NCBI GenBank assembly: GCA_947311845.1
Contig: CAMZMU010000096.1
Location: 12,913,043 to 12,977,042 of the forward strand
Source: Poa pratensis
Lineage: Eukaryota; Streptophyta; Magnoliopsida; Poales; Poaceae
Reading direction: 5' to 3'
DNA length: 64,000 nucleotides
Shown here: positions 10,173 to 21,890 of the stretch, in pieces
How the letters are laid out: every line of letters starts with the position of its first letter
How positions within the stretch are numbered: position 1 is the stretch's first letter
Notes under the pieces: model-generated
Seen by the model: the letters and a program-made list of their open reading frames with translations, nothing else
Databases searched by the model: none
What the model was told of the DNA's origin: nothing
Translations under genes and position numbers: made by a program

Positions 10173-12678
10173 CTACTGGCCTTCCGGCGGCGGAGTAGGA
10201 TTGTCCTACATGTTTGCAAAAAAATGATGAGTTCGACAACTAGGTGGAAATGGCATAGTCATGGCATTAAAAGAAAGCTAAATAAAATTTGATGAGTTGA
10301 ACTAACTAAAATTTGACAAGTTCAACTAATGGGTAAAATTTGACAAGTTCAACTAACTAAATTTTGACAAGTTCAACTAAAGTGGCAATGGCATGGCAAG
10401 CTAAATTACGAGTCATGCGAGCATACCCACGGGAGCCTCCGGACAACGCTAGGGTTGGAGATACGGGGCTGCCCCTCCGGATTGTCCTGGCCACCAAGCG
10501 GCGGCGCCATCGAGTGAGATCCACCCGCCGATCCTGGATTCTCCTAGAACATGAAAAAAGTCTCGCATTACACAAGTAATTTAGTTATAACAATAAGATG
10601 GATAGAATGACAAGTTTGAGAACATACCCATGGGAACATCGGTGGAGGCGGTGGAGGGAACATTCCCATGGCAACAGTCCCGTCCCCAGGAGCAAGGCGC
10701 TGCATCGTGCCATACATCCACTCCATCATCTGCCTCTGATGCTCCTGCTGCTGCCTGCAATACTCCTGATGCTGCTCCTGCTGCTGCCGCATCTGCTCGT
10801 CCTGCCGCCGGATCTGCTCCTGCTGCTGCTCCAGCTGCTGCCGGAGCTCGTCGACAGCTAGACTCGAAACTCGTGGGCGGGTCTCCACAGCAGGCGCACC
10901 GGACGCCCTCCCACGGCGGACCTGGCGTAGAGACGGGACGGTGCGAGGGTCGATGGAGCCGTCACCTATCCACAAGCGGCCATTCGCCGCGCCTTGCCCC
11001 GCAAGCACGACAGCCTCGACGTCAAGTGGACTGGTGAGAGGGTCAGCTTCCTCACCGTTGCGCTCCTTGAACTTCTCCCTGTACCCCTTGCTCCGGAGCT
11101 CGGCGGTCTGGCTGATCCACATCGACCCTGTCTCAGGATCCGGCGTATCCCTGGTACGCATCTTTTCCCAAACGGCGAAGGGCGAGGGGTCTACGCCGGT
11201 CTTCAATTTCTGCAAAGATGGCACGAACATAGGTGAAAAGGAGACGATATTGCAAAAGAGAGCACGAACATAGGTGGATTAAAGAATGCATTTGCTCACC
11301 TCATTTTGTATGCATTGGGAGAGGCTGAGGTTGCCTTGGCGGTGTGTTCCACCCTTGTTCTCCGCCCGCTTTGCCTTTCCCTCCGCGTGTATCTTGAGAT
11401 ACTCCGGGCTAGTCCACCACGCTACCATCGCGAGGTGGCAGTCCTTGTTGTTACCGACGTACGGAGGAGGCACCTACATGCACAGAACACACATATTAAT
11501 GATATTACACGGCGGTCAACAAAATCGATAATATAGAAATGACGCTACCTGCAGGTACTGCCATGGCTGCATCAAGATGTCCCGAGCACGCTTCTTTTCC
11601 AGCGCAATGTTCTTTTCGGCGTACCAAGTGCGGACAGAGTTCACGCGAGCCTCGTAGTGCATGTCCGTCACCATCTTAGAGGCCATCGTCAAAAGGATGT
11701 CCTCGCACTTGGCCTTGTCCTCCTCCCGACAGGTGAAGAAGTTCTACAAGCATGCACACATAGGTAAAATAGGGTCAAAGCCATTAGTGCAATCTCGGAT
11801 TTATAGAATGATGAGAAGTCAAACAAACTTACCCAGAAATAGCCGAGTGTCTTAAGCGCCATGTTGAGGTACACGCCATCGGGATCCTCCGCGTAACAGT
11901 AGTGCCTGAAAGTCCAAGCTACACTCCTGCGACCCTCTGGTTCGGTGACAATCCCTGGGAAGAACTTCCGGAGACAACATCCAAGGATGCTCGCGTAGGT
12001 ACGCTGTTCCTTCACTTTAGGAGGCTGGTACACAAATGTCCTACACAATGAGAAAACCAAAATTAGTATAGTTAGCGGGTCAAAACACAATGAGAAGCTA
12101 AAATTGAACAAAAACAATAATAAGTACCTTTTTCCAACAGGCACGAGAAGAGTGTTCTTGTAGGCGTAATATCGGGGATCGGGGAGTCCCGCCGCCCCCC
12201 GCTGATACACCGGCCTGGTCCGTGGCTCAGGGATATCCTCCTCAGTCTCAACCCACTCCTCCGGTGGGTCCCACTGCAGCGTCGGGTCAAGCTGAAACCC
12301 GTCCTCCCCAGGTCCCTCCTCCTCCTCGCGCCCCTCGTCCTCCTCCTCGCTGCCATCCTCCTCGTCCTCCTCAGAAGCCTCCGCCAGCAGCTCCTCAGAA
12401 TCCGGCAGCGACTCGCTCTCAGAGTCCGACTGCACCTCCGGGTGATCCTCGTCGGGCTGCTCCGGGTCGTACTCCGAGTCGTCCTCGTCGGGCTGCTCGG
12501 CAGGGAGAGGAGGCAGAGTCTTGCTAGGCCTCCTTCCCACACGTCGTCCACCCCTCGCACGTGGAGGTGAGGCTGGAGGTGAGGGAGGAGGTGGAGGTGC
12601 CGAACTCGATCCCCCAATGAGTGCCTTCACGCTGCCCACCCTTTTTGACAAGGCCTTCTTCAATCTGTTTCCCCCCAT
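10173..12678 (-). CDS. CACTA accessory protein (Transposase_24 / TnpA-like), 619 aa, seven exons, intact
   Basis: Reading on the minus strand, exons are 12678-12128, 12040-11833, 11743-11549, 11473-11300, 11209-10628, 10543-10427 and 10205-10173. Every junction is GT-AG, frame is kept throughout and the stop lies in a 33-nt last exon. The ATG at 12678 follows a possible 5'UTR acceptor (TGCAG). The first exon is Pro-rich and then strongly acidic (Glu/Asp, residues about 65-150). The middle, with LGYFW, WWTSPEY and SMWISQTAELRS, matches the plant Ptta/En/Spm Transposase_24 family. Residues about 500-545 form a Gln/Arg/Glu coiled coil (QQLEQQQEQ). Members are thought to bind the subterminal repeats and cooperate with the catalytic transposase. 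Splicing was deduced by eye but all phases close. Confidence 0.85.
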
Positions 12679-12959
12679 GTTTCCTGCATTGACAAAAAAA
12701 TAGGTTTCATCAGTATACATGATCCAAAATTAAGGTAAATAGATGAAGCAACAATGAGTAAAGCGAAAATGAATACAATTAGATGAAGTAGCGACAATTA
12801 AGGTAAATGGAGTATCGACAATGAGTTCTCACAAAATAAGCTAGACAGACAATCACTATTACATAGAGTAGCATTGACCTATTACATATAAGCTAGACTG
12901 GCAATTACTAATACATGTGTCCTCATCGCTATCAGTAGCCTGTGTCGAGATCATCGGGA

Positions 12960-15900
12960 CCAACTATTGGACCACCCGTGTCGTCATCACTGTCAGGGTC
13001 GCCACACCACCAACCATCCACGGAACCTGGAGGTGGTCCCTGTGGCTCGTCGACGATAAGTCCTGCGTGGAACGCTCTAGCAAAGTCACGTCGGCTTGGT
13101 TATGAACCTCCTCGACTTCGTCATGCGCGGTGTCTTCCTCCATTCCAGCATCTTCGTTTTTCGCCGTATTCCATGTCATCATCGGTCGGCAAGTTGATAG
13201 TGAATTTCCCAGGGAGCCCTCCATCCTGATAGAACTCGCCGTCAGATGTTGAGGGGTCTAGGCGGCGGTAATCTTGACCGTTAGGCATAGCCGGCCTACT
13301 GTGCGACGGTACCGTCACCACAACATCCCACCCCTGTAGACGCTTTTGATATGCTTTTGCTGTCTTCTTGCACGGGTACGGGAGATAGAATACTTGGAAG
13401 GCCTGGGTAGCCAAAATGTAGACGTCGTCTCCCGAATACTTGGAGCTTCGTTCAACTTCGACCAATCCAATTGCAGGAATCCCTCTAACCCGACGCGGGT
13501 CTAACCAATTGCATTTGAATACAACGGGATCTAGCCCTTTACCAAAACCATAATTCAACTCGTATATAGCCTCAACTCTTCCATAGTAATGGAGTTTATC
13601 TGAGCCTTCACATAACACCCCACTATTTATTGTCTTCCGGTTGCCCCGGTTTGTTGTGTGGTCATGGGTATGGAAGCGATATCCATTCACGTCATAAGCA
13701 TGGAATGAGTTGACGGAATGGCTAAAGCCATGGGCAATGTTTCTAAGCTCTGGCTTCATCTCTTTGTCCTTTTTTGCCTACAAGTTAGCACGAGAAGTTT
13801 AGAACGAGGAATGATCGATGAATGTCCACGGTACTAGAAAAGTTAGATAGAACAGTACCAAACCCGCGAACCAGCTAATGAAACCACCACCCTTGCCAAA
13901 ACCACCACCGTTGTCAAAAAGATCCTTCGACTCTTTCGGGGTAGGGTCCCTTCTCAGCTTCCAGTTCACGAGTGAATCGTCTACTCCAATGAGAAAAGAG
14001 GAGTTAGCCACGAATATAGGAGTGAATGTTTGTGAAATACTAAATGGTGAAAGACTTACTCGCGGTACGGCTTCACTTCCTCCATACTCATCAAGATATA
14101 CGAGGAGATCAGATCCCGCTCGAGCTTTTCATGATGAACTTCTTCGTGCCACTTGATTTGCCACCGAGCCCTATGAAGATGCTAAGCTTGGGTACATCTT
14201 CAGGGTTGGCTGCATTGTAGCGAACGACTGGATTGTGGATTGTGGGAATGTTGGCATCATAGAAACCTGTCGTGAAGTTGACACCTCCTCGTTAAGGCAT
14301 GCCTCGGCCATGGATGCCTCGATCTTGCATTTATTCCCGCAATTCTGGCGTAGGTCTTTCATTTTTCTCTCAGGCCCAAACTGCCAACGGGTCGACACAG
14401 GCCCCCCCATCAAAGCCTCGTGCGCGAGATGCAAGATCATATGTTGCATCGGATTAAAAAACCCTGGCGGAAGTATCGTCTCTAGCTTGCAAAGCAACTC
14501 GGGTGCCTGTTCATGCAGCTTCAGAACCACCTCACGATCTAACTCCCTTGCACAAATCTGCGGAAGAAAAAGCTCAACTCCGCCAGTACTCGCCAAGTCT
14601 CCTCATCGACATAGCCTCGAATCATCACCGGCATTATGCGCTCAAGCCACACGTGGTAGTCATGACTCTTCAGCCCTCCTACTCGCTGCGTGTCCAGGTT
14701 CACACACCTCGCCCAGTTAGCTGCATACCCATCAGGGAAGTACAAACACTCCACGAGCCACTGTAATATTTCCCTTTTTTCCGGCCTTGTAGGGCAGAAC
14801 CGAGCCTTTGGCTTAGACCACCTAGTGCCGTTGACTCCAGGAGGCTTCATTTCAAGATCTGGCCTGTCACAAAGTTCTTTTTGGTCCATTCGAGCCTTGA
14901 CGTTATCCTTCGTCTTCTCAGTGTCCATGATGGTGCTATAAAGAGCCTCGGCGATATTCTTTTCGGTGTGCATTACATCAATGTTGTGTGGAAGCTCGAC
15001 ATCCTCCATGTAAGGGAGCAGCTTCCAGAAGCACGGAATGTGAGTCCACTGGTGCGTCTCCCCATAACCCACGAAACCATTCCCATCGGGGTTAGGCACG
15101 AGAGCTTCTAGCTCAGCCCTGATTTCTCTTCCGGTCATCAGACGTGGTTTCGGAGCATGGATCTCGACTCCTTTCTCGAACCGCTTTACGTCACTCCTGT
15201 ATCTATGACCTGGCTCAAGGAACTGTCGATGTTGATCAAAGCATGAATACTTGCCTCCCTTCGTAAGCCATGAGAAAGTCACAGCCTGTCTGCACTGTGG
15301 GCAAGGCCACTTCCCATGTGTACACCAGCCGCAGAACAAAGCACGCGCTGGTAAGTCATGCAGGGATGTGTGGTACCAGACATACATATCGAAGTGATCA
15401 TTTGTTGAGGCGTCATATGTTCGGACCCCGCGACCGTTCCAGCCAACAGCCAAGTCTTCAACCAGCGGTTCCAGGTACACGTTCATGTTCTTACCCGGGT
15501 ATTTCGGTCCTGGGATTATCATCGACAATAACATGTTATGTGATCTCATGGACTCGCCGGGGGGGAGGTTCTGGGGTATGACAAACACAGGCCAACAGCT
15601 GTATGTTGCCGCCGACATGCCATACGGATTGAACCCATCGGTTGATATAGCAACAGCTACGCTCCTCGGGTCGCCCGCTTTCAGTGGATACTTCGCTACA
15701 AAGTTCTTCCATGCGTCACCATCCGACGGATGTATCATCTTGTCCGTGTATCTCTTCCCTAACGCGGCCCATCGCATCTGCTGGGCAGTGTCTTTGTTCA
15801 TGTAAAGCCGCTGGATCCTCGGTATAAATGGAAGGTACCGGAGAATCTTTTGGGGAATCCCGGTCTGCCTCTTCTGTCCACCACCGAGGTCGACCTCGAA

Positions 15901-16655
15901 GTACCTAGAGGAATTGCAATGGATGCAATAATTTGTTCCAGCATGTTCTTTCCTGAATAGCATGCATCCCTTTGGACAGGCGTCTATCTTCTCATATGAC
16001 ATCTTAAGGTCACGGAGGAGTTTAGTCGCCTCGTAGAAGCTCTTCGCCAAGATATGCCCTTTCGGTAGAAGGCTGCCAACGACGGCCAGAATATCATCGA
16101 AACCATCCCTGCATATCTTCCTCTGGCACTTCACGGCCATAAGGCGAGCGATGGCATCTAGAAGGGTAACATCTGTATGTTCATGAAGGGGTTTCTGCGA
16201 GCCAAACATAGTCTCGTAGTACTTCTTCGTGTCTTCATCCGGCTGCTCACTTGTCTCCGCCTCCTGAGGTGTCTCCGCCTCTACACGACGGCTTTCAGGC
16301 GCATTAGCATTGACAAAGGCGTCTAAGCAGTTGTTGAACCCAGTGTCAAATTCTCCCGCTGGCTGAATCTGACGTGGCTCGGTTCTAGGACGTTTTGCTA
16401 ACTGTTCACCATGGTAATTCCAAACATGGTAGAATGGTGTGAACCCATTCTTGATCAGGTGCGTACTAACATCTACCTTCGACTGTCGCCTTCGGTTATC
16501 GCATTTTGAACAGGGGCAAAACACTTTCATGGGTCTGCTGCTGATGTCAAACGCCTTGTTCACAAACTCCTCGGCCTTATCTCTCCATTCATCACTAAAC
16601 TCCCACGACTCTTTCTGCCAGCATACATCCACTCACGGTTCTGTCTCGGATCCAT
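12960..16655 (-). pseudogene. CACTA transposase (TnpD-like: Transposase-associated, Transposase_21, DUF4218, DUF4216), frameshifted
   Basis: The likely start is the ATG at 16655. A Transposase-associated domain (FCPCSKCDN, about 16530) is followed by Transposase_21 (DGFNPYGMS, HNIDVMHTEKN, 15.7-14.8 kb), DUF4218 (LPPGFFNPMQHMILHL, about 14.5 kb) and DUF4216 (GYRFHTHDH, YYGRVEAIYELNY, 13.75-13.2 kb). The frame breaks near 16600, 14560, 14290, 14120, 13920 and 13150, each consistent with loss of one base in a short run. Likely introns lie near 14055-13990 and 13860-13780. As written no full product can be made, although each domain is well preserved. Either the gene decayed recently or the sequence under-calls homopolymers. 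Confidence 0.85.
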
Positions 16656-16804
16656 CCTTTAATCGGTACCAAAAAAGACATACACAATGCTTTCAGTTCA
16701 ACATGTCACTGAATTTTAACAAAACCATTTTTTACGGCCAAATTTTATCTTTTACAACATGCAAGGGTTCACCTACACTTCTAATGGGTAGGGGCCTATC
16801 CCGC

Positions 16805-17014
16805 CCGAGTACGTGTAGATCGAGTCGTGTCCCATGTTCTACCCCGACCCGAGACGGAATTTCGACAGCACCTCCCCGCTGTTCTTCAGAATACACGTCT
16901 CGAGCTTGTCAAGCCGAGAGGGTGTGCATCCGAAGAACAACGGGGAGGTGCTGCCGAAATTCCGTCTCAGGAAGGGGTAGAACATGGAACACGACCCGAT
17001 CTACACGTACTCGG
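16805..17014 (-). repeat. 86-bp-arm inverted repeat (hairpin) upstream of the CACTA transposase
   Basis: Arms 16805-16890 and 16929-17014 are inverted copies separated by a 38-nt loop. They match at 78 of 86 positions. Six differences are transitions that leave G-U pairs in minus-strand RNA, and two adjacent positions are mismatched. The repeat sits between a minus-strand TATA-like motif (17079-17086) and the transposase ATG (16655), so it would fall in the transposase mRNA leader. Confidence 0.85.
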
Positions 17015-17046
17015 ACTGTCCAACAGGACAACCCGGAAGTGTTACG

Positions 17047-17087
17047 GTTATAAATATGCAAAGATGGACAATCCTGCATATTTATAA
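17047..17087. promoter_or_regulatory. Palindromic TATA-like motif, presumed transposase promoter
   Basis: GGTTATAAATATGCA at 17047-17061 is inverted at 17075-17087 (TGCATATTTATAA), giving TATAAATA on both strands. The minus-strand copy is placed to drive the transposase gene with a start near 17050. Positional inference only. Confidence 0.45.
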
Positions 17088-17439
17088 ATTTGTAACCCTT
17101 CCGGATGGGATCTGACTCGGTTACGCGACTCGACTGACTTGGTGATCTAGACCAAAATAAACCTATGCAGCAAGAGAGGCGAAAGATGTATACCCTAGAA
17201 GCGTGGTCGATCACCGCAGAAGGTCGGGGTCGGGCACCGCCTCAGCTGGAGAAGAAGCCCCGTAAACTACGACATCTGAAAACCACAAAAAGAACATATA
17301 TATAAGAACAGATGTACAACATAAATATCAGCTCCTAAATAAGAGACGGAGTATAAATTGCAGAGCACAGTGGCATAGGTATAAATTGCAGAACATAAAT
17401 ATCCCGGTCTGCCTTTCTGTCGGACAATTGCAGACACAC

Positions 17440-17715
17440 AAACACACAAACTAACTAACCTAACTAACTAACTAACTTAGAAATATACACACATTATACA
17501 CTTAGAAATATATTATGCTATAAACAATTCTATAGCCACTTAGAAATAACTTAGAAATATACACACATTATACACACAAACACATTATACACACATCATA
17601 CACACAAACACATTATACACACTTAGAAATATATTATGCTATACACACATTATACACACAAACACATTATACACACATTATACACTTAGAAATATACACA
17701 CATTATACACACAAA
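17440..17715. repeat. Low-complexity AT-rich tract
   Basis: Repeats of ACTAACTA, then of TATACACACAT and CTTAGAAATATA. Simple-sequence expansion inside the CACTA element. Confidence 0.85.
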
Positions 17716-17754
17716 CACACAAATTTTGAATACCCACTGGGAGTACCTCGTGAG

Positions 17755-18255
17755 GAGGAGCTGGCGGCTTCGGGGCGAGGTGGCCGGGGCGGCCTCGACG
17801 GCGACGGCCGGGGCGGGGTGGCCGGGTCGTGGCGGCGGCGGCCTCGACGGCGGAGGCGGGGCGCGGGTGGAGGAGGGACGCGGGTGGAGAGCGGGGTGGG
17901 GGTGGCCGGGCGGCCTCGACGGCGACGGCCGGGGCGGGGTGGCCAGGTCGTGGCGGCGGCGGCCTCGACGGCGGAGGCGGGGCGCGGGTGGAGGAGGGAC
18001 GAGGCCGCGGGTGGAGTGCGGGTGGGGGAGGCTCGATGCGGGGGAGGCGACGGCGCTGCGAGGTGGCCGACAAGCGGGTGGGGGCGGCGCGGGGTGGGGG
18101 AGGCGCGGGGTGGCGGACGCGCGGCCGCGGGGTGGCGACGGCGCTGCGGCGGCGGGGCCGGCCGGTGTGCGTGTGTGTGCGTGCGGGGTCGTGTGTGGTG
18201 AGTGGTGAGTGGTGTGGAGCCGTGTGTGTGCGTGCCTGTCTGAATCTTATCCGTT
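17755..18255. repeat. GC-rich tract with ~121-bp duplicated unit
   Basis: The block starting GGCCTCGACGGCGACG near 17791 recurs near 17912 and then decays into shorter GGTGGAGG / GGGGGAGGC variants. Long open frames on both strands here are a by-product of GC content. No protein domain was recognised. Confidence 0.75.
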
Positions 18256-18257
18256 TC

Positions 18258-18400
18258 AGACAGGGTTTGCCGTGTGCCTTTAGGCTCGGAACACGGCAAA
18301 GAATGTTTGCCGTGCGCCTTTAGGCGTGGAGCACGGCAAAGAGTGTTTGCCGTGCGCCTTTAGGCGTGGAGCACGGCAAAGAATTTATTTGCCGTGTGCC
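18258..18400. repeat. Interior copy of CACTA subterminal-type repeats
   Basis: Three units of GTTTGCCGTGYGCCTTTAGGC..GCACGGCAAAGA at a spacing of about 49 bp. They resemble the terminal arrays but lie 3.5 kb inside the right end. This is either an old internal boundary or a spread of binding sites. Confidence 0.7.
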
Positions 18401-18496
18401 TTATTTTTTTTTTCATTTTTTCTTTCTATTTGATTTTTCTTTTAATTGTTTTTCTTCTTTACTATTTTTGTGGATTGTTTATTATTATTAGTTATA

Positions 18497-20838
18497 TGTT
18501 CTCACAAGATTTCCCCCGGTTCCCCCGAAACGGGAGTTTCAGATGCTCCGGAGTTTCCGACACTACCCCCGAAACTTAGAGGTGAAAACACCCGTGTCGG
18601 GTGCCGGGCACGGAATCATGCGACGGACCACATGAAATGTTGGTTCCCCATGGTCCCATGTACCAACCTAACACAACCAAGCAAAAAAGTTCACGCGTCT
18701 ACCCCCTCTCGGCGCCGGTCAAAGGGGTAGATCGACAGGTTTGACTTTTTTCCAGCGGGTGTAGGGTTTCGCCGTAGCGGGGTCCGGAGCGTCGGAATCC
18801 CACCAAAACTTGCATGGGTCCCTAATATATGTGTAAGAGTGTGTTGGTAGGTTGTGGGAACCAAGATACGGCTCCGAGGTGCGACCCCCTTCACCGACCC
18901 CTCTTACTCCGTACTAAGTTCCGACACTTAGAGGTGAAAACTCCCGTGTCGGGTGCCGGGCACGGAATCATGCGACAAACCACATGAAATGTTGGTTCCC
19001 CATGGTCCCATGTACCAACCTAACACAACAAGGCAAAAAAGTTCACGCGTCTACCCCCTCTCGGCGCCGGTCAAAGGGGTAGATCGACAGGTTTGACTTT
19101 TTTCCAGCGGGTGTAGGGTTTCGCCGTAGCGGGGTCCGGAGCGTCGGAAAGGGGGTAGGCCAGTGGAATTTTTTGCTTGGTTGTGTTAGGTTAGGCCATA
19201 GGAACATTAGAAACCAAAGTCTACCCCAAATCAACACAAGATTCCATCCGGTTCGCCCGAAAGGGGAGTTTTCACCTCTAAGTGCCGAAACTCACTAGAG
19301 AGAAGTGAAGTCGGTGAAGCCGGTCACACCTAGGAGTAGGATATTGCACATGTACAACACCCAATACACTTGTATACATATGGTATGGCACAACCTAGGT
19401 TTGGGTGGGGTTCCGACGCTCCGGGGCCCCGCTTCGGCGAAACCCTGAATCCGCTGGAAAAACCCTAACGTTTCCGTCTACCCCCATAGACGTGCGTCGA
19501 AAGGGGGTAGGCCAGTGGACTTTTTTGCTTGGTTGTGTTAGGTTAGGCCATAGGAACATTAGAAACCAAAGTCTACCCCAAATCAACACAAGATTCCATC
19601 CGGTTCGCCCGAAAGGGGAGTTTTCACCTCTAAGTGCCGAAACTCACTAGAGAGGAAGTGAAGTCGGTGAAGCCGGTCACACCTAGGAGTAGGATATTGC
19701 ACATGTACAACACCCAATACACTTGTATACATATGTTATGGCACAACCTAGGTTTGGGTGGGGTTCCGACGCTCCGGGGCCCCGCTTCGGCGAAACCCTG
19801 AATCCGCTGGAAAAACCCTAACGTTTCCGTCTACCCCCATAGACGTGCGTCGAAAGGGGGTAGGCCAGTGGACTTTTTTGCTTGGTTGTGTTAGGTTAGG
19901 CCATAGGAACATTAGAAACCAAAGTCTACCCCAAATCAACACAAGATTCCATCCGATTCGCCCGAAAGGGGAGTTTTTACCTCTAAGTGCCAAAACTCAC
20001 TAGAGAGAAAGTGAAGTCGGTGAAGCCGGTCACACCTAGGAGTAGGATATTGCACATGTACAACACCCAACACACTTGTATACATATGGTATGGCACAAC
20101 CTAGGTTTGGGTGGGGTTCCGACGCTCCGGGGCCCCGCTTCGGCGAAACACCGAATCTGCTGGAAAAACCCTAACGTTTCCGTGTACCCCCATAGACGTG
20201 CGTCGAAAGGGGGTAGGCCAGTGGACTTTTTTGCTTGGTTGTGTTAGGTTAGGCCATAGGAACATGAGAAACCAAAGTCTACCCCAAATCGACACAAGAT
20301 TCCATCCGGTTCGCCCGAAAGGGGAGTTTTCACCTCTAAGTGTAGAAACTCACTAGAGAGAAAGTGAAGTCGGTGAAGCCGGTCACACCTAGGAGTAGGA
20401 TATTGCACATGTACAACACCCAACACACTTGTATACATATGGTATGGCACAACCTAGGTTTGGGTGGGGTTCCGACGCTCCGGGGCCCCGCTTCGGCGAA
20501 ACCCCGAATCCGTTGGAAAAACCCTAACGTTTTCGTCTACCCCCATAGACGTGCGTCGAAAGGGGGTAGGCCAGTGGACTTTTTTGCTTGGTTGTGTTAG
20601 GTTAGGCCATAGGAACATGAGAAACCAAAGTCTACCCCAAATCAACACAAGATTCCATCCGGTTCGCCCGAAAGGGGAGTTTTCACCTCTAAGTGCAGAA
20701 ACTCACTAGAGAGAAAGTGAAGTCGGTGAAGCCGGTCACACCTAGGAGTAGGATATTGCACATTTACAACACCCAACACACTTGTATACATATGGTATGG
20801 CACAACCTAGGTTTGGGTGGGGTTCCGACGCTCCGGGG
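18497..20838. repeat. 353-bp tandem array with orientation switch near 19148
   Basis: From about 19150 to 20838 there are roughly 4.8 direct copies of a 353-bp unit, with landmarks such as GTTTGGGTGGGGTTCCGACG near 19400, 19753, 20106 and 20459. These copies are nearly identical. From 18497 to about 19148 the same unit occurs in the opposite orientation, about 1.8 copies with a ~352-bp period and greater divergence. The two blocks meet head-on inside a unit. Recurrent 60-90-aa frames follow the period and are not genes. Confidence 0.9.
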
Positions 20839-21165
20839 CTGCAGTGCATTCAAGAATTGGAGCGCGTCTCCAGGACCCTTCACACCAAGAACGGAAGACA
20901 CTAGATCCGAGAATGAGGCCTGAACGGATTCTTTGGCAAGATCAAGTTTTACGACTGTACTGTCCTTGACTAGGAATCTGTCCCCTTCACAAGTCAATTC
21001 TGCTGGCAACGCACTTTGCAACACCTGTGAGATTGTCCAGTATGGCTTTGACTTCACCACAGCAGGGGCAGGAAGAGAAAGCGACAGAAGCATGGCCAGC
21101 TGGTTAGCTGATTCTTTGCTCAACATGGTTCTTATAGACATGTGTTTCAGGGCTAGCAAACTGTC
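20839..21165 (-). pseudogene. Captured host-gene fragment inside the CACTA element
   Basis: The tandem array ends abruptly at 20838 and a non-repetitive segment follows. On the minus strand it is open for about 105 codons with protein-like composition (for example YWTISQVLQSALPAELTCEG and VQASFSDLVSSVLGVKGPGD). I do not recognise the family. The sharp boundary and the absence of this type of sequence from CACTA cores suggest a transduplicated exon, possibly with an exon edge near 21127. Function unlikely. Confidence 0.55.
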
Positions 21166-21225
21166 ATTAGATAGCTGGAGGTTTACTTTGTATCAAGTAA
21201 AAATTGTTTCAGGGCTAGCAAATAT

Positions 21226-21241
21226 CGATTTTCCGGTAGTG
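21226..21241. other. Stray internal copy of the CACTA right terminus
   Basis: CGATTTTCCGGTAGTG at 21226-21241 equals the true terminus at 21888-21903. It is embedded in locally duplicated sequence (TGTTTCAGGGCTAGCAAA at 21144 and 21206; TTTGTATCAAGTAAAAATT at 21187 and 21258), which looks like filler DNA from break repair. Confidence 0.7.
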
Positions 21242-21417
21242 AATAATTGTTTCAAATTTGTATCAAGTAAAAATTTAAAAATATTAGCTCTCATTTTATG
21301 TCCAAAAATATGAGGTTTTTTTGTGAAGAATCTACCAAGGTTGGGGCCATTTTACCCAAAAAAGGGGGAAAAAGCAAATAAGGGAAAATTGCAATGGTAT
21401 GGAAAAAAAGTTGATGG

Positions 21418-21890
21418 TTTGCCGTGTGCAGATAGCCTCGACACACGGCAAAGAGGTGATTTGCCGTGTGTTCTGCCCAGAGACGCACGGCAAAGTATTT
21501 ACCGCCAATTTATTTAGAGCGCGGGAAAATTTGGCAACTCTCTGCCGTGCGTTTTTCTCCACATGCACGGCAAAGAAATTTCCCGCCAGTACATATATAT
21601 TTCCCGCGAAATATTGGCGACGGCGGCAAAATTTGGAATCCTGGTCAATATATTTGCCGTGATTTTCTATGGAGGATCACGGCAAAGATTTCTTTGCCGT
21701 GCGGTTTTCCTTTGCCGTGCGTTTATTGTCCATTTTGCCGTGACGTTCTCTTTGCCGTGCGCCGTCGTGATTACATGCCGTGCCTTGTTTCTGTGCCGTG
21801 GTCCATGTGCAGTCTGCACGGCAAAGAATTCTTTGCCGTGTTCCGAGCTTTTCAGGCTCACGCAGAGACTCCACTCACGGCAAAACTCGA
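21418..21890. repeat. CACTA right subterminal repeat array
   Basis: Motifs TTTGCCGTG and CACGGCAAA in both orientations, mirroring the left array and ending just inside the right terminus. Confidence 0.85.

Noticed and set aside
17703..18323. Long open frames (130-200 aa) on both strands
   Set aside because: They lie in GC-rich duplicated sequence, overlap in several frames, and are Arg/Gly/Pro-rich without domains.
19395..20709. Recurrent 64-81-aa proteins repeating along the region
   Set aside because: They follow the 353-bp period exactly and exist on both strands, so they are a by-product of the array.
18497..20838. Regular repeats suggesting a CRISPR-like array
   Set aside because: Units are 353 bp and contiguous with no spacers, in a plant transposon; it is a tandem repeat.
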